Below, one piece after another: positions 10,615-18,775 of a stretch of DNA of 64,000 nucleotides. Every line of letters begins with the position of its first letter. The stretch's first letter is position 1. The notes beneath the pieces were generated by a model that was not told where the DNA came from, made no database searches, and worked only from the letters and a program-made list of their open reading frames with translations. The position numbers were made by a program, and so were the translations under genes. The stretch spans positions 28,681 to 92,680 of the forward strand of contig NZ_KB849689.1 in the NCBI RefSeq assembly GCF_000368785.1, written 5' to 3'. This stretch comes from Acinetobacter towneri DSM 14962 = CIP 107472 (lineage in GTDB: Bacteria; Pseudomonadota; Gammaproteobacteria; Pseudomonadales; Moraxellaceae).

Positions 10615-10621
10615 CTGGGGT

Positions 10622-10628
10622 TAAATTA
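10622..10628. repeat. Target-site duplication, right copy (IS982 in tssH)
   Basis: TAAATTA directly after the right end of the IS982-family element, matching the copy at 9640-9646. Confidence 0.85.
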
Positions 10629-11785
10629 AAATGTGTTTGCATGACTGGAATCATGGCACGTAGCATGTCAATTGCGACAGCTTCTGTAGGTTCAGCAACT
10701 TTGAGAACTTGAAACCGACGGCTAAGCGCAGCATCTTTTTCAAAATATTGCTTATATTCGCTCCAAGTTGTTGCGGCAATCGTTCTTAATTCTCCGCGTG
10801 CTAAGGCAGGTTTCAGTAAATTTGCGGCATCATTTTGTCCTGCTTGACCACCTGCCCCAATTAAAGTATGTGCTTCGTCAATAAATAAAATAATCGGATG
10901 AGAGGAAGATTGAACTTCTTGAATCACTTGCTTTAGGCGACTTTCAAACTCACCTTTGACACTGGCACCAGCCTGTAACAGACCTAAATCTAAGGCATGC
11001 AGATGCACATTTTTTAAGGCATCAGGTACCAAACCTTGGGCAATTTTTAATGCCAAACCTTCTACAACAGCTGTTTTTCCAACACCTGGCTCACCTGTCA
11101 AAATTGGGTTGTTTTGACGACGTCGCATTAAGATGTCAAGCAGCAAACGGATTTCAAACTCACGCCCAATGACAGGATCAATCTCACCATTTTGTGCCTT
11201 TTGGGTCAGGTCGATGGTGTATTGATCCAATGCAGGGGTTTTGGGTGCTAATGTTTTTGCTTGAAGTTGATTCGTGTTTTCTGCACATGATGTTTGATTT
11301 GTTTGGCTAAAATTTTCACAGCTTTCAGCACAAATTTCTAGAAACTTATGTTTCATGGTATCAATGGGAAATGCTTCAAATAAAGTTGAGGCACGGATTG
11401 CCACTTGATATAAATCGGCAGAAGTTAATAAGGCAATGATTAAATGACCACTGCGAATAATCGGCTGTTGATCTGCAGCAGCGAGTAACCAAGCTTGTTC
11501 TAATAAAAGAATAATTGATTTTGTGAAAATAGGTGTACGTGTATTTCCTTTAGACAGTGTTGTAAGGCTGTTATTTAAATCATCAATAAATTTGGATTTT
11601 GATATTTTATATTTAGCAAATAATATAGAAAGATCAGTTTTGGATTGTTCCTTTAATAATTCACATAAAAGATGTTCAATCTCGACTTCATAATGACTTT
11701 GACTTATGCAAAAGTTTACAGATTTTTCTAATGCTGTTTTAGTCGGTTGCGAAAGTTTTGTAATGAGTATTTTTAGGTTGTTCAT

Positions 11786-12224
11786 TATCTGGCTCTAACT
11801 TTATCGTAAGAAAATTTTTAGTTTTAAATGAATCTAATCGTTCTATTTTTATTTAAATTATTGAAAATAATATATTTTACTTTTATTTTTGCGACAAAAA
11901 CGATTGCTTTCCTGTCTTGGGAAACCGCATCATATTTAAATCAAAAAATAAAATCAAACTAAATTTTAATATTTTTAAATGTTGTAATTCACTCACAACA
12001 AAATATATTGGAATACTTAACTGAATTTTCACGTATGACTTGACTTATCTATTCATGTTCTAGTTAAATGCGCTCGCTAAATTATTTTATAACTATATTT
12101 GAACTGGAAATAATCAAAATAAAAGTTAATTTTGACTCCAGTTGAATTACAAAAATTAAGAGAAACTCATTTTAATAAAAATGATTAGAAATTAGTTCAA
12201 ATAACAAATAAATAAGAGGTTGTC
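11786..12224. promoter_or_regulatory. AT-rich divergent promoter region of the two T6SS operons
   Basis: This 439-base spacer separates the leftward tssH operon from the rightward asaA-tss operon and must carry both promoters. It is clearly more AT-rich than its surroundings, with long A and T tracts, a composition favoured by H-NS-type silencers. A possible rightward promoter is TTGACT at 12040-12045 with GTTAAA at 12063-12068 (17-base spacing). I see no TGGCAC-N5-TTGC-type sigma-54 site and no open frame. Confidence 0.45.
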
Positions 12225-12890
12225 TTGAAAAGAATCGTTATTTTTATCACAATTTTGTCTGGTTTTACTTTCAATCAGCATGTGGTTGCAAATACATCAG
12301 AAGTGAAGCTTAAAAAGAAATGTATCCAACAATATCCGTGGATGGAAGGGGAGTCAGACCTTGCTTTGCGTGGTATTTATGCGCAGATTTGTGACAAGAA
12401 AAATCGTCAAAATAAAAATAATTTACTCATTCAAGCCGCACAGCAACATCAGCAGCTTGGACAGAATTTTAAAGCATTGCAGTTGATCAGTCATTTGCAC
12501 GAGCAAGATATTCAAAGTACTGCATTGACGGATGTGCAATTTATGGCAAGTACGCAAATGGCATCTTCAGCGATTGAGCAAATGCGTCGTAATGAAGTTC
12601 GCTATTTAAGTGAAGAACAGACTTATCCAGCAGCAAAAAACTTGGTCGATGCAATTGAACAAGCAAAGCCTGCACCTGTTTTAGCGGTAAAAGAGGCTTC
12701 TAGTTACGTCAAGAAATCGTCAAAAAAATCACTGCAACCTAAACCTAAACCTAAACCTAAAAAGCAAATATCTAAAGTGACTGCAAAATCACCAAAAAAA
12801 GAAAAAACCGTAACAACTCAACCTGTAAAAATGGTTCAACTTGCTGTTGCACCAAGTAGTACAAATCCATTTGCGACTTTAAAAAAATAA
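12225..12890 (+). CDS. Periplasmic T6SS accessory protein, AsaA-like
   Basis: First gene of the rightward operon, 15 bases before tssB. The 221-residue protein has a signal peptide (MKRIVIFITILSGFTFNQHVVANT), a helical N-terminal domain with two cysteines (KKKCIQQYPW and YAQICDKK) that could form a disulfide, and a basic Lys/Pro-rich C-terminal half. Position and features match AsaA of A. baumannii, described as a periplasmic TssM-binding protein needed for assembly; I base this on context and not on alignment. The start is a TTG with AGAGG six bases upstream. The Lys-Pro stretch is encoded by a short tandem repeat (separate entry). Intact. Confidence 0.65.
   Translation: MKRIVIFITILSGFTFNQHVVANTSEVKLKKKCIQQYPWMEGESDLALRGIYAQICDKKNRQNKNNLLIQAAQQHQQLGQNFKALQLISHLHEQDIQSTALTDVQFMASTQMASSAIEQMRRNEVRYLSEEQTYPAAKNLVDAIEQAKPAPVLAVKEASSYVKKSSKKSLQPKPKPKPKKQISKVTAKSPKKEKTVTTQPVKMVQLAVAPSSTNPFATLKK
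12738..12761 (+). repeat. Hexanucleotide tandem repeat in the AsaA-like gene
   Basis: CCTAAA occurs four times in a row and encodes alternating Pro and Lys. Because the unit is six bases, changes in copy number would alter linker length without breaking the frame. Confidence 0.7.
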
Positions 12891-12905
12891 CCAAAGGAAT
12901 CACTC

Positions 12906-13409
12906 ATGGCTAAAAAAGAAAGCGTGCAGAAGAAACTGCAACGCATACGTCCACCGCGTGTTCAGCTGACTTATGATGTTGAGGTTGGTGATGGTATTGC
13001 ATCTAAAGAATTACCGTTTGTGGTTGGAGTAATGGGGGATTTTTCAGCGGCATCCGAAGTAGAAAAGACCAAATTAAAAGACAAAAAATTCATTAATGTC
13101 GATTTAGATAATATTGATGAAGTGATGCAATCTTTAGCACCGCGTGCGGCTTTTCAAGTGGAAAATACCTTGACTGCGGAAGGTGGAAAACTATCCGTTG
13201 ATCTCATTTTTAACTCGATGGAAGACTTTCGTCCAGAACAGGTCGTACAACAAGTGGATCCGCTGCGTAAGTTGCTAGAAGCGCGTGAGCGTTTAACGGA
13301 TTTGCGTAATAAAATTTCTAATAGCGAACGTTTAGAAGATTTACTGGATGAAGTGCTGAACAATACCGATCAAATTCGTCAATTGAGTGCAGAGGCTGAA
13401 CGTGAATAA
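12906..13409 (+). CDS. tssB: T6SS sheath small subunit TssB (VipA)
   Basis: Forms the contractile sheath with TssC. The 167-residue length and sequence are typical: RPPRVQLTYDVEVGD near the N-terminus, ELPFVVGVMGDFS, and the C-terminal helix LLEARERLTDLRNKI that interlocks with TssC and is recognised by ClpV. The ATG follows AAGGA at a good distance. The stop overlaps the preferred GTG start of tssC, so the two are translationally coupled. The gene is intact, but its partner tssC is frameshifted, so no normal sheath is expected. Confidence 0.96.
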   Translation: MAKKESVQKKLQRIRPPRVQLTYDVEVGDGIASKELPFVVGVMGDFSAASEVEKTKLKDKKFINVDLDNIDEVMQSLAPRAAFQVENTLTAEGGKLSVDLIFNSMEDFRPEQVVQQVDPLRKLLEARERLTDLRNKISNSERLEDLLDEVLNNTDQIRQLSAEAERE

Positions 13410-14882
13410 TTTACAAACAGCAGTTGCATCAAATCAGCAAGTAGAATCGGTAGGTTTATTGGATTCAATTATTGAGCAAAGCCGTATTGCGCGTAATGCG
13501 GATGAGCAGATTCGTGCCAAAAGTTTGATTGGTGAGTTGGCAAAAGAAGTCATGGCGGGAACAATTACTGTTTCTGAGAATATGACGCTGTCTATTGATC
13601 AGCGTATTGCCGAAATTGATGCATTAATTTCCAGTCAGCTCAGCCAGATTATGCAGCATGCGCAGTTTCAAAAAATTGAATCAACTTGGCGGGGGCTTTA
13701 CTATTTTTGCCAAGAAACACCCTCGAATAGCATGATCAAAATTCGTATGTTAAATACGACAAAAAAAGAATTGGTCAAAGATTTTCAGGGGGCAACTGAT
13801 TTTGACCAAAGCACTTTGTTTAAAAAGATTTATGAAGAAGAATATGGCTCGTTTGGTGGAGCGCCTTATGCGGCACTGATTGGCGATTTTGAGTTTGATC
13901 GTACCCCGTCAGATATGTATTTATTGGAACAAATTTCGCATGTGGCTGCAGCGGCACACGCACCTTTTGTATCGGCTGCAAGTCCGAGCATGTTAGGACT
14001 TGAATCATTCACGGATATTGACCGCCCGCGTGATGTTTCAAAAATCTTTGAAACGGCTGAATATGTGCAATGGCGTTCATTTCGAGAGAGTGAAGATTCA
14101 CGCTATGTTGCATTAATTATGCCGCATGTGTTGGGTCGCCTGCCTTACCATCCCAAAGATGGCACAGCCACAGAAGGCTTTAATTTTATAGAACATGTGT
14201 CTGGCGAAAAGCATGATGATTATTTATGGATGAATGCTGCTTATGCTTTTGGCACGCGCTTAACCAATGCTTTTGATATGCATGGTTGGTGTGCTGCGAT
14301 TCGTGGGGTTGAAGGTGGTGGTTTGGTAGAAGGCTTACCTGTACACACCTTTAAAACCTCAGATGGTGAAGTGGTATTTAAATGCCCGACTGAAATTGCC
14401 ATTACAGATCGCCGTGAAAAAGAACTCAGCGATCTAGGTTTTATTCCTTTGGTTCATTGTAAAAATACCGATTATGCAGCATTTTTGGTGCGCAATCTGC
14501 ACAGAAACCTAAAAAATATGACAATGATACAGCCAATGCGAACTCTGCATTGTCGAGTCAAATTCAATACATCATGGCGGTGTCACGTATCGCACATTAT
14601 TTAAAAGCCATGATGCGCGACAAAGTCGGAAGTTTTGCATCTGCAGGCAATGTGGAGGCCTTTTTAAATGAATGGCTTTCGCAGTATGTCTTGCTTGATG
14701 ATGGTGCATCTCAAGAAGCAAAAGCGCAATATCCGCTTCGAGAGGCATCTGTAAAAGTTGTAGAAGATCCAGCTCAACCGGGTCATTACAAGTCTGTGGT
14801 GTTTTTAAGACCACATTTCCAGCTAGACGAGTTGTCTGTTTCTTTGCGACTCGTGACTGAATTACCTCAGTCCTCACATTAA
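13402..14882 (+). pseudogene. tssC: T6SS sheath large subunit TssC (VipB), frameshifted
   Basis: The first 361 codons read as normal TssC, with IESTWRGLYYF, GDFEFDRTPSD, FVSAASPSMLGL and RLPYHPKDGT. After TDYAAF the frame is lost at a run of five T (14482-14486) and ends at 14604. Adding one T restores FFGAQSAQKPKKYD and continues through IMAVSRIAHYLKAM to the normal C-terminus at 14882, giving 493 residues, the usual TssC length. The start is the GTG at 13402, which has AGAGG six bases upstream and overlaps the tssB stop; a GTG at 13387 is less well placed. The truncated product would lack the C-terminal quarter with the TssC handshake strands. A sequencing error in the T run cannot be excluded. 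Confidence 0.88.
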
Positions 14883-14927
14883 GAGCCTAATCATAACTTT
14901 AAATATAAAAATAGAGGTCAATTATAA

Positions 14928-15431
14928 ATGAAAGATATATATGTTGAGTTTCGCGGCAAGTACAAAGTCGATGGAGAATCACGAGATGCTGAACACAAAG
15001 GTTGGCTTGAAGTGAACTCTTGGTCACATCACATTCGTCAACCTAAATCTGCGACCTCAAGTAGCGTTGGTGGTCATACCGCTGAACGAGTTGAACATTC
15101 AGATATGATTTTTGTGAAAGACTTAGATGCAACCAGTCCTAAATTATGGGAAGCGTGTTCTGCGGGTTATACCTTCGATGAAGTGCAAATTGATTATTAT
15201 CGTGCCAATGGCGATAAGCGAATCAAGTACTTACAAATCAAATTGAAGCATGTTTTGGTTTCAAGTGTGACGCCTACTGTAAATGAAGAGGGCGTTCCGG
15301 CTGAAACATTTGGTTTGAAATATGCAGCAGTTGAGTGGACGTATAACCAACAAGACATTAATGGCACTGCAAAAGGTGCAGTGACGAAAAAGTGGTCGTT
15401 GTCCAATAACACAGCTTCATACGCTGCTTAA
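14928..15431 (+). CDS. hcp: T6SS tube protein Hcp (TssD)
   Basis: Hexameric ring protein that stacks into the inner tube and is exported with effectors. The 167-residue protein shows the typical Hcp N-terminus MKDIYVEFRGKYKVDGESRD, then GWLEVNSWSH and the EQ-type strand DLDATSPKLWEAC. GAGGT lies about eight bases before the ATG. It sits 45 bases after tssC and is followed by a hairpin before tssE, an arrangement that would allow more Hcp than baseplate protein to be made. The gene is intact. Confidence 0.96.
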   Translation: MKDIYVEFRGKYKVDGESRDAEHKGWLEVNSWSHHIRQPKSATSSSVGGHTAERVEHSDMIFVKDLDATSPKLWEACSAGYTFDEVQIDYYRANGDKRIKYLQIKLKHVLVSSVTPTVNEEGVPAETFGLKYAAVEWTYNQQDINGTAKGAVTKKWSLSNNTASYAA

Positions 15432-15451
15432 TCAAGCATGGGGTGATTAGA

Positions 15452-15471
15452 CTGAGGTCATAGCACCTCAG
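15452..15471 (+). terminator. Hairpin between hcp and tssE, possible attenuator
   Basis: CTGAGGT and ACCTCAG form a perfect 7-bp stem with a six-base loop, flanked by TTAGA and TCTAA that can extend it. The T tail is weak (CTCTAATTTCTC), so it may act as a partial terminator or an RNA-stabilising 3' end for hcp. Confidence 0.5.
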
Positions 15472-15512
15472 CTCTAATTTCTCAAAATCTCTCAAAGATT
15501 ATCGTGATCATC

Positions 15513-15989
15513 ATGAATTTAGATCATTTATATCCTTATGGTTTTAGATCAACTTTATTTGATCGTTTGTTCGCTGAACAAGAAAACGGATTAAGCGGGA
15601 TGTCGATTCAGCAATTGCGCGAGTCAGTTGCACGTGATTTAGAAGATTTGCTGAATAGTCGAATTGCAAAGTTTGATCGAAATATGGATGAGTTCCCACT
15701 CGTTAAAAAATCGATTTTGCAGTTTGGCATTATTGACTTTATTGGATTGTCGACAGCGAACCCTTTAGATCGCGATAAAATTTGTCAATCGATTGAGCAG
15801 TCCATTACAGCGCACGAACCAAGATTGAAGCAGATTAAAGTTGACATGCTATTTGATGGACACAACATGGGCGCGCTTTGTTTAAGTATTCAAGCTTATT
15901 TAAATATTCACCCATTGTATGAGCCTGTTTTTTTTGATGCCTTACTCAAACCCACAACACAACAATATGTTATTTCTGCCCGAGCTTAG
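15513..15989 (+). CDS. tssE: T6SS baseplate subunit TssE (gp25-like)
   Basis: Wedge protein of the baseplate, related to phage T4 gp25. The 158-residue protein contains the gp25 core with SVARDLEDLLNSR, the LQFGIIDFIGLS motif and QSIEQSITAHEPRL, all typical of TssE. I prefer the ATG at 15513 (MNLDHLYPYGF); a GTG three codons earlier (15504) is also possible and has a slightly better spaced AAAG. It is followed 12 bases later by tssF. Intact. Confidence 0.93.
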   Translation: MNLDHLYPYGFRSTLFDRLFAEQENGLSGMSIQQLRESVARDLEDLLNSRIAKFDRNMDEFPLVKKSILQFGIIDFIGLSTANPLDRDKICQSIEQSITAHEPRLKQIKVDMLFDGHNMGALCLSIQAYLNIHPLYEPVFFDALLKPTTQQYVISARA

Positions 15990-16001
15990 TGGGAGTCCAC
16001 T

Positions 16002-17810
16002 GTGATAGAGCAACTTTTACCGTATTATGAAAAACAATTACAAGAATTCGGTCAACAATCTAGAGCATTTGCAGAGAAATATCCGAAGATTGCACAGCGA
16101 CTCGCGTTAAATCAAGAGCAAATTGATGATCCGCATATCGAGCGTCTCATTCAGGCATTTTCCTTTATTGCTGCACGTATTGATAAAAAATTAGCAGACA
16201 GTTATGAGGTTTTTACTTATTCTTTGTTTGAGGTGATGTTTCCGCAGTATCTACGTCATTTTCCCGCGTGTACGGTGGTGAGTTTTGATGAGCGCGATAA
16301 ATTGAAACAATTGACTGCAGCACAGTTAATTCCAGCAAAAACTACATTAAAGTCACGTAGTTTTAAAGGCGTACAATGTGAATTTAACACCAGTCAAGAT
16401 GTGCGTTTATTGCCGATTGCAATAACGGATTTGGCATTTCAGACCTCACCAAGTGTACATCTGAATTTGAATCAGAATGCAACTTTAAGTCTGAAATTTG
16501 AAATTTTTAATGATGCACACAGCTGGATTTTAGATGAAAAACTACCGATCTATTTGGATGCTCTTTCTAATTTTCCCCTACAAGTTTTAGATGGTATTTT
16601 TCGTCAGGAAACAGCTTTTTCCCTTCGTGTTGGACAAAGCGTAACTGATATTCGCAACCCATTTACCGTGATGGGATTTAGCGAACAAGAGAGTTTATTG
16701 CCGATTGATCAATACACGCATCATGCTTATCGTTTATTGATGGAGTATTTTTGTTTTCCTGAAAAGTTTCATTATTTAAACTTTGATTTGAGTGTTTTAA
16801 ATGAACACTTGCAGCAGCAAAATAGTTTTGAAATATTGATTCATCTCAAACTGAATTTGAATAATCAGGCACTTCTACGCAATTATTCCGCATTGAATGT
16901 CGCAAATTTTAAATTGTTTAGTACACCTGCAATTAACCTGTTTGAAAAGCAGGCAGAACCGCAAAAGATTTTACATACACAATTACACTATCCCTTGATT
17001 ACAGATGCGCATCACCCTGAGTTATATCAAGTTTATGCAGTGATCGAAATGAATATGCTGCGCGAAAAGACTCGGCAGGCTGCAACTCATTTGCCTGTTT
17101 TGCCATTTTTTGCCATGAGTCATTATCATCCAGATCAAACTCAATTTTTTTATACGCTGCATTATCAGCTTGTGCAAAATAAAATGATGCCAATCAGCTA
17201 TTCGATTATTTCCAAACAGTTGCAGCCAGATGAAGTTAAATCGGATTTTATCAGTACACGTTTGCTGTGTTCCAACGGTGATTTGGCGCATGAAGCGCTA
17301 AGTCAGAGCAATCATGTTCTACATTTAAATGACAGTCGTCTGGCAAGGCGTGCCAATATTCTAAAACGACCTACCTTGGCGGTTTCATTTGATCAAAATA
17401 GTCAGCAACAATGGCGCATTATTTCGCATCTTTCACTCAATACTTTGGCTTTAATGAAAGGTGATGCTTTGAGTCACGTGAAAGAGCTTTTAACTTTATA
17501 CAATTTGCCGCAGTCGAAAGACAATATTGTATTGATTGATACAATCAAACAACTCAGTTTTTCCACAACACATAAGTTAGTGAATACACAGCCATTTCCT
17601 ATGTTTGTTCGGGGTGTGAAAGCTGAGCTTTGTATAGATCCACGTGTTTTTCATGGACACAGTCTTTATATTTTTAGCCAATTATTAAGTCATCTTTTTA
17701 ATCTGAAAGTTCAAATCAATAGTTTTGTGGATGTCGTCATTAAAGACAGTCTGAATCAACAGGAGATCTACCCATGCGTGCAGAACGTTGGTGGCAAGAC
17801 ACTTCTATAA
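16002..17810 (+). CDS. tssF: T6SS baseplate subunit TssF
   Basis: Large baseplate protein that pairs with TssG around TssE. The 602-residue protein has the family start (YYEKQLQEFGQQSRAFAEKYPKIA), the RLIQAFSFIAARID segment, and ends with the IYPCVQNVGGKTLL tail; length is normal (about 600). The start is GTG with GGGAG seven bases upstream. The 3' end overlaps tssG by 37 bases, a common coupling in these loci. No lesion is visible. Confidence 0.94.
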   Translation: MIEQLLPYYEKQLQEFGQQSRAFAEKYPKIAQRLALNQEQIDDPHIERLIQAFSFIAARIDKKLADSYEVFTYSLFEVMFPQYLRHFPACTVVSFDERDKLKQLTAAQLIPAKTTLKSRSFKGVQCEFNTSQDVRLLPIAITDLAFQTSPSVHLNLNQNATLSLKFEIFNDAHSWILDEKLPIYLDALSNFPLQVLDGIFRQETAFSLRVGQSVTDIRNPFTVMGFSEQESLLPIDQYTHHAYRLLMEYFCFPEKFHYLNFDLSVLNEHLQQQNSFEILIHLKLNLNNQALLRNYSALNVANFKLFSTPAINLFEKQAEPQKILHTQLHYPLITDAHHPELYQVYAVIEMNMLREKTRQAATHLPVLPFFAMSHYHPDQTQFFYTLHYQLVQNKMMPISYSIISKQLQPDEVKSDFISTRLLCSNGDLAHEALSQSNHVLHLNDSRLARRANILKRPTLAVSFDQNSQQQWRIISHLSLNTLALMKGDALSHVKELLTLYNLPQSKDNIVLIDTIKQLSFSTTHKLVNTQPFPMFVRGVKAELCIDPRVFHGHSLYIFSQLLSHLFNLKVQINSFVDVVIKDSLNQQEIYPCVQNVGGKTLL

Positions 17811-18775
17811 TTGATCAAGTCTTTAAACAGCCAGGCACATTTGAATTTGTTCAATCGACGCGCTTATTACGTCATTCGACTGTAGTGCAAGGTCAATACC
17901 ATTGGTCAGCAGCGTTTTATTTTGAACCTTCATTTCGCTTGAGTTTTCCATTAGCGGAAATTGAATCGTTGCATTATCAGGATCAACGTATTCATCTAAG
18001 CAATTTAGTGATCGGACTGACTGGTATACAAGGGGCTTTGCCTTATAGTTATACGCATCAGTTAAAACAGCATTTGCGTCAACAGCGTTTGGAAGCGCAA
18101 GCATTTTTAGGCTTATTTAATCATCAACTGACCGCAAAATATGTCGATGCGACTTTGGCATATCACTTGCCCATCCGCTATGAGATAGAACACAAAAATG
18201 ATTATCTCGATATTTTGCATGCGTTAAGTGGTTATTCGAGAACTCATCATGAACAGCCTGATTTAGATGAATATTTTGCCGAGTTTTCTGGATTCATGCA
18301 GGGGCAGAATAACACTGCACATGCCTTAAAAACGGTCTTGTCCTGCATTTTTGCGCAGCAAATACATATTCGGGAATTTGTAAAAGAAAAGTTTCAGTTA
18401 CAGGATGAACAAAAATCCTGCTTAGGTGGCAAGAATCCAAGTTTGCTCGGGCTGAATACGTTTTGTGGAAGTACTATGCAGCAAATGGATGGCAAAATTG
18501 AGATTCAAATTGGGCCTTTATGCCGAGCGCAATATCTCGCTTTTTTGCCAGATCAACCTTTAAGCCACAAATTAAAACGTCTGATTGAAACATGGTGTGA
18601 TCCAAGTTTGCATATTGATTTGCGTTTGATTTTAGGTCGAACAGAAATTCAGCCGATGTGTTTAGATTCAAAACATGAGATGGGGTTGGGGCAAGGTGCA
18701 TTTTTAATGCCTACTAAGACATTAGACCATCATGCTGAAACTTGCTATGCCTTAATAGGACGTGCGCCATGTTGA
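17774..18775 (+). CDS. tssG: T6SS baseplate subunit TssG
   Basis: Baseplate partner of TssF. The 333-residue protein shows typical TssG motifs: the N-terminal FEFVQSTRLLRH, the VIGLTGIQGALPYSYT loop, and the long middle region with LGLNTFCGSTM. AGGAG precedes the ATG by eight bases. It overlaps tssF upstream and the next gene by seven bases downstream, so three genes are translationally linked. Length is normal and the frame is intact. Confidence 0.93.
   Translation: MRAERWWQDTSIIDQVFKQPGTFEFVQSTRLLRHSTVVQGQYHWSAAFYFEPSFRLSFPLAEIESLHYQDQRIHLSNLVIGLTGIQGALPYSYTHQLKQHLRQQRLEAQAFLGLFNHQLTAKYVDATLAYHLPIRYEIEHKNDYLDILHALSGYSRTHHEQPDLDEYFAEFSGFMQGQNNTAHALKTVLSCIFAQQIHIREFVKEKFQLQDEQKSCLGGKNPSLLGLNTFCGSTMQQMDGKIEIQIGPLCRAQYLAFLPDQPLSHKLKRLIETWCDPSLHIDLRLILGRTEIQPMCLDSKHEMGLGQGAFLMPTKTLDHHAETCYALIGRAPC

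Larger units (their letters stand above)
9647..10621 (+). mobile_element. IS982-family insertion sequence, complete copy
   Basis: A 975-bp element with imperfect terminal inverted repeats, ACCCGAATTACGGATAAG on the left and ACCCCAGTTACGGATAAG (read inward) on the right. It carries one transposase gene on the plus strand and is flanked by a 7-bp duplication TAAATTA. It interrupts tssH in the opposite transcriptional orientation. All 208 bases of the partial copy at the right edge of the window are identical to it, which points to recent movement. Confidence 0.95.
8137..11785 (-). pseudogene. tssH: T6SS sheath-recycling ATPase ClpV (TssH), split by an IS982-family element
   Basis: ClpV is the hexameric AAA+ ATPase that unfolds contracted TssB/TssC sheath. 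Codons 1-388 lie at 10622-11785. They hold the Clp-N repeats, then the first ATPase domain with Walker A GEPGVGKTA (about residue 231), Walker B ILFIDEAHT and the arginine-finger region ALSRRFQ. Codons 389-888 lie at 8137-9639, with the ClpB-type coiled-coil region (very Gln/Leu-rich), second Walker A GPSGVGKTE and Walker B VVLLDEIEKAH. The IS sits between them at 9647-10621. Removing it and one copy of the 7-bp duplication joins HFNL to QIDDQAII in frame and gives an 888-residue ClpV of normal length. No other lesion is visible. The left piece could restart at an ATG at 9528 but would lack the first ATPase domain. Confidence 0.93.
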
